Assembly: GCF_910592395.1 (NCBI RefSeq) | Contig: NC_088313.1 | Span: 1,924,501 to 1,988,500, forward strand | DNA from: Lineus longissimus | Taxonomy: Eukaryota; Nemertea; Pilidiophora; Heteronemertea; Lineidae | Direction of reading: 5' to 3' | Length of the DNA stretch: 64,000 nt | Shown here: one piece after another, positions 63,971 through 64,000 of the stretch | Layout: each line of letters opens with the position of its first letter | Position numbering within the stretch: the stretch's first letter is position 1 | Position numbers and translations under genes: made by a program | The notes under the pieces: generated by a model | Databases searched by the model: none | The model's input: only the letters and a program-made list of their open reading frames with translations | Told to the model about the DNA's origin: nothing

Positions 63971-64000
63971 CTGTATTGTAAACTGCCGAATATTTGCAAG
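63971..64000 (-). CDS. HECTD2: HECTD2 upstream exon, cut by the window edge
   Basis: The last ten codons before a CAG/GTATGC donor read LANIRQFTIQ. This aligns with the human segment WKAVHDFYLT that precedes TFDSFPEL in HECTD2, and the phase (0) is compatible. Only 30 bases are visible, so the call rests on gene order and this short match. Confidence 0.5.

Overview
The window reads as nuclear DNA of an invertebrate animal. Genes are split into short exons by GT-AG introns that keep reading frame, intergenic and intronic DNA is AT-rich, AATAAA signals follow the genes, and introns are full of small palindromic transposons (MITEs), tRNA-derived SINE-like pieces and minisatellites. Each gene has a clear single vertebrate counterpart. 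A bilaterian invertebrate, perhaps a lophotrochozoan or invertebrate deuterostome, is my best guess; nothing here fixes the phylum. All protein identities come from reading translations against remembered families, not from a search.

Six protein-coding genes were assembled exon by exon with phase checks. From left to right: SMIM8 (minus, 43-912, small membrane protein, complete); an NSD-family H3K36 methyltransferase (plus, 2720-13842, 16 coding exons, about 1559 aa, with PWWP, HMG, four PHD, PWWP, AWS-SET-postSET and a terminal PHD/C5HCH module); BNIP1/SEC20 (minus, 16134-17987, 239 aa SNARE); an ENTPD4/7-type Golgi/lysosomal nucleoside diphosphatase (plus, 18635-29594, 620 aa); MARCHF5 (minus, 45018-48542, 290 aa mitochondrial RING-CH ubiquitin ligase); and HECTD2 (minus, 53269 to beyond 64000, HECT ubiquitin ligase, 5-prime part incomplete).

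The genes do not form a pathway: two are ubiquitin ligases, one is a chromatin writer, one a retrograde-traffic SNARE and one a lumenal nucleotidase. The layout is of interest for linkage: HECTD2, MARCHF5 and ENTPD7 lie on human 10q, and NSD1 and BNIP1 on human 5q35, so the order here may preserve old neighbourhoods. NSD and SMIM8 are divergent, as are BNIP1 and ENTPD, the latter pair sharing a promoter region of about 650 bp.

Between ENTPD and MARCHF5 (about 30.9-43.4 kb) no known gene was found. This interval holds a nested pair of inverted repeats with nearly identical 244-bp arms (38418-39252), a 142-bp foldback element with a 9-bp target duplication (40439-40580), several other MITEs, tandem repeats and four unidentified exon-like open frames. 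The intergenic stretch 48.5-53.3 kb and HECTD2 intron 59.97-63.97 kb hold repeats only, as far as I can see. The most unusual structural observations are the same roughly 85-bp hairpin in three consecutive NSD introns, the 38.4-kb palindrome, and a Harbinger-like MITE sitting in the anticodon-loop region of a tRNA-like sequence.
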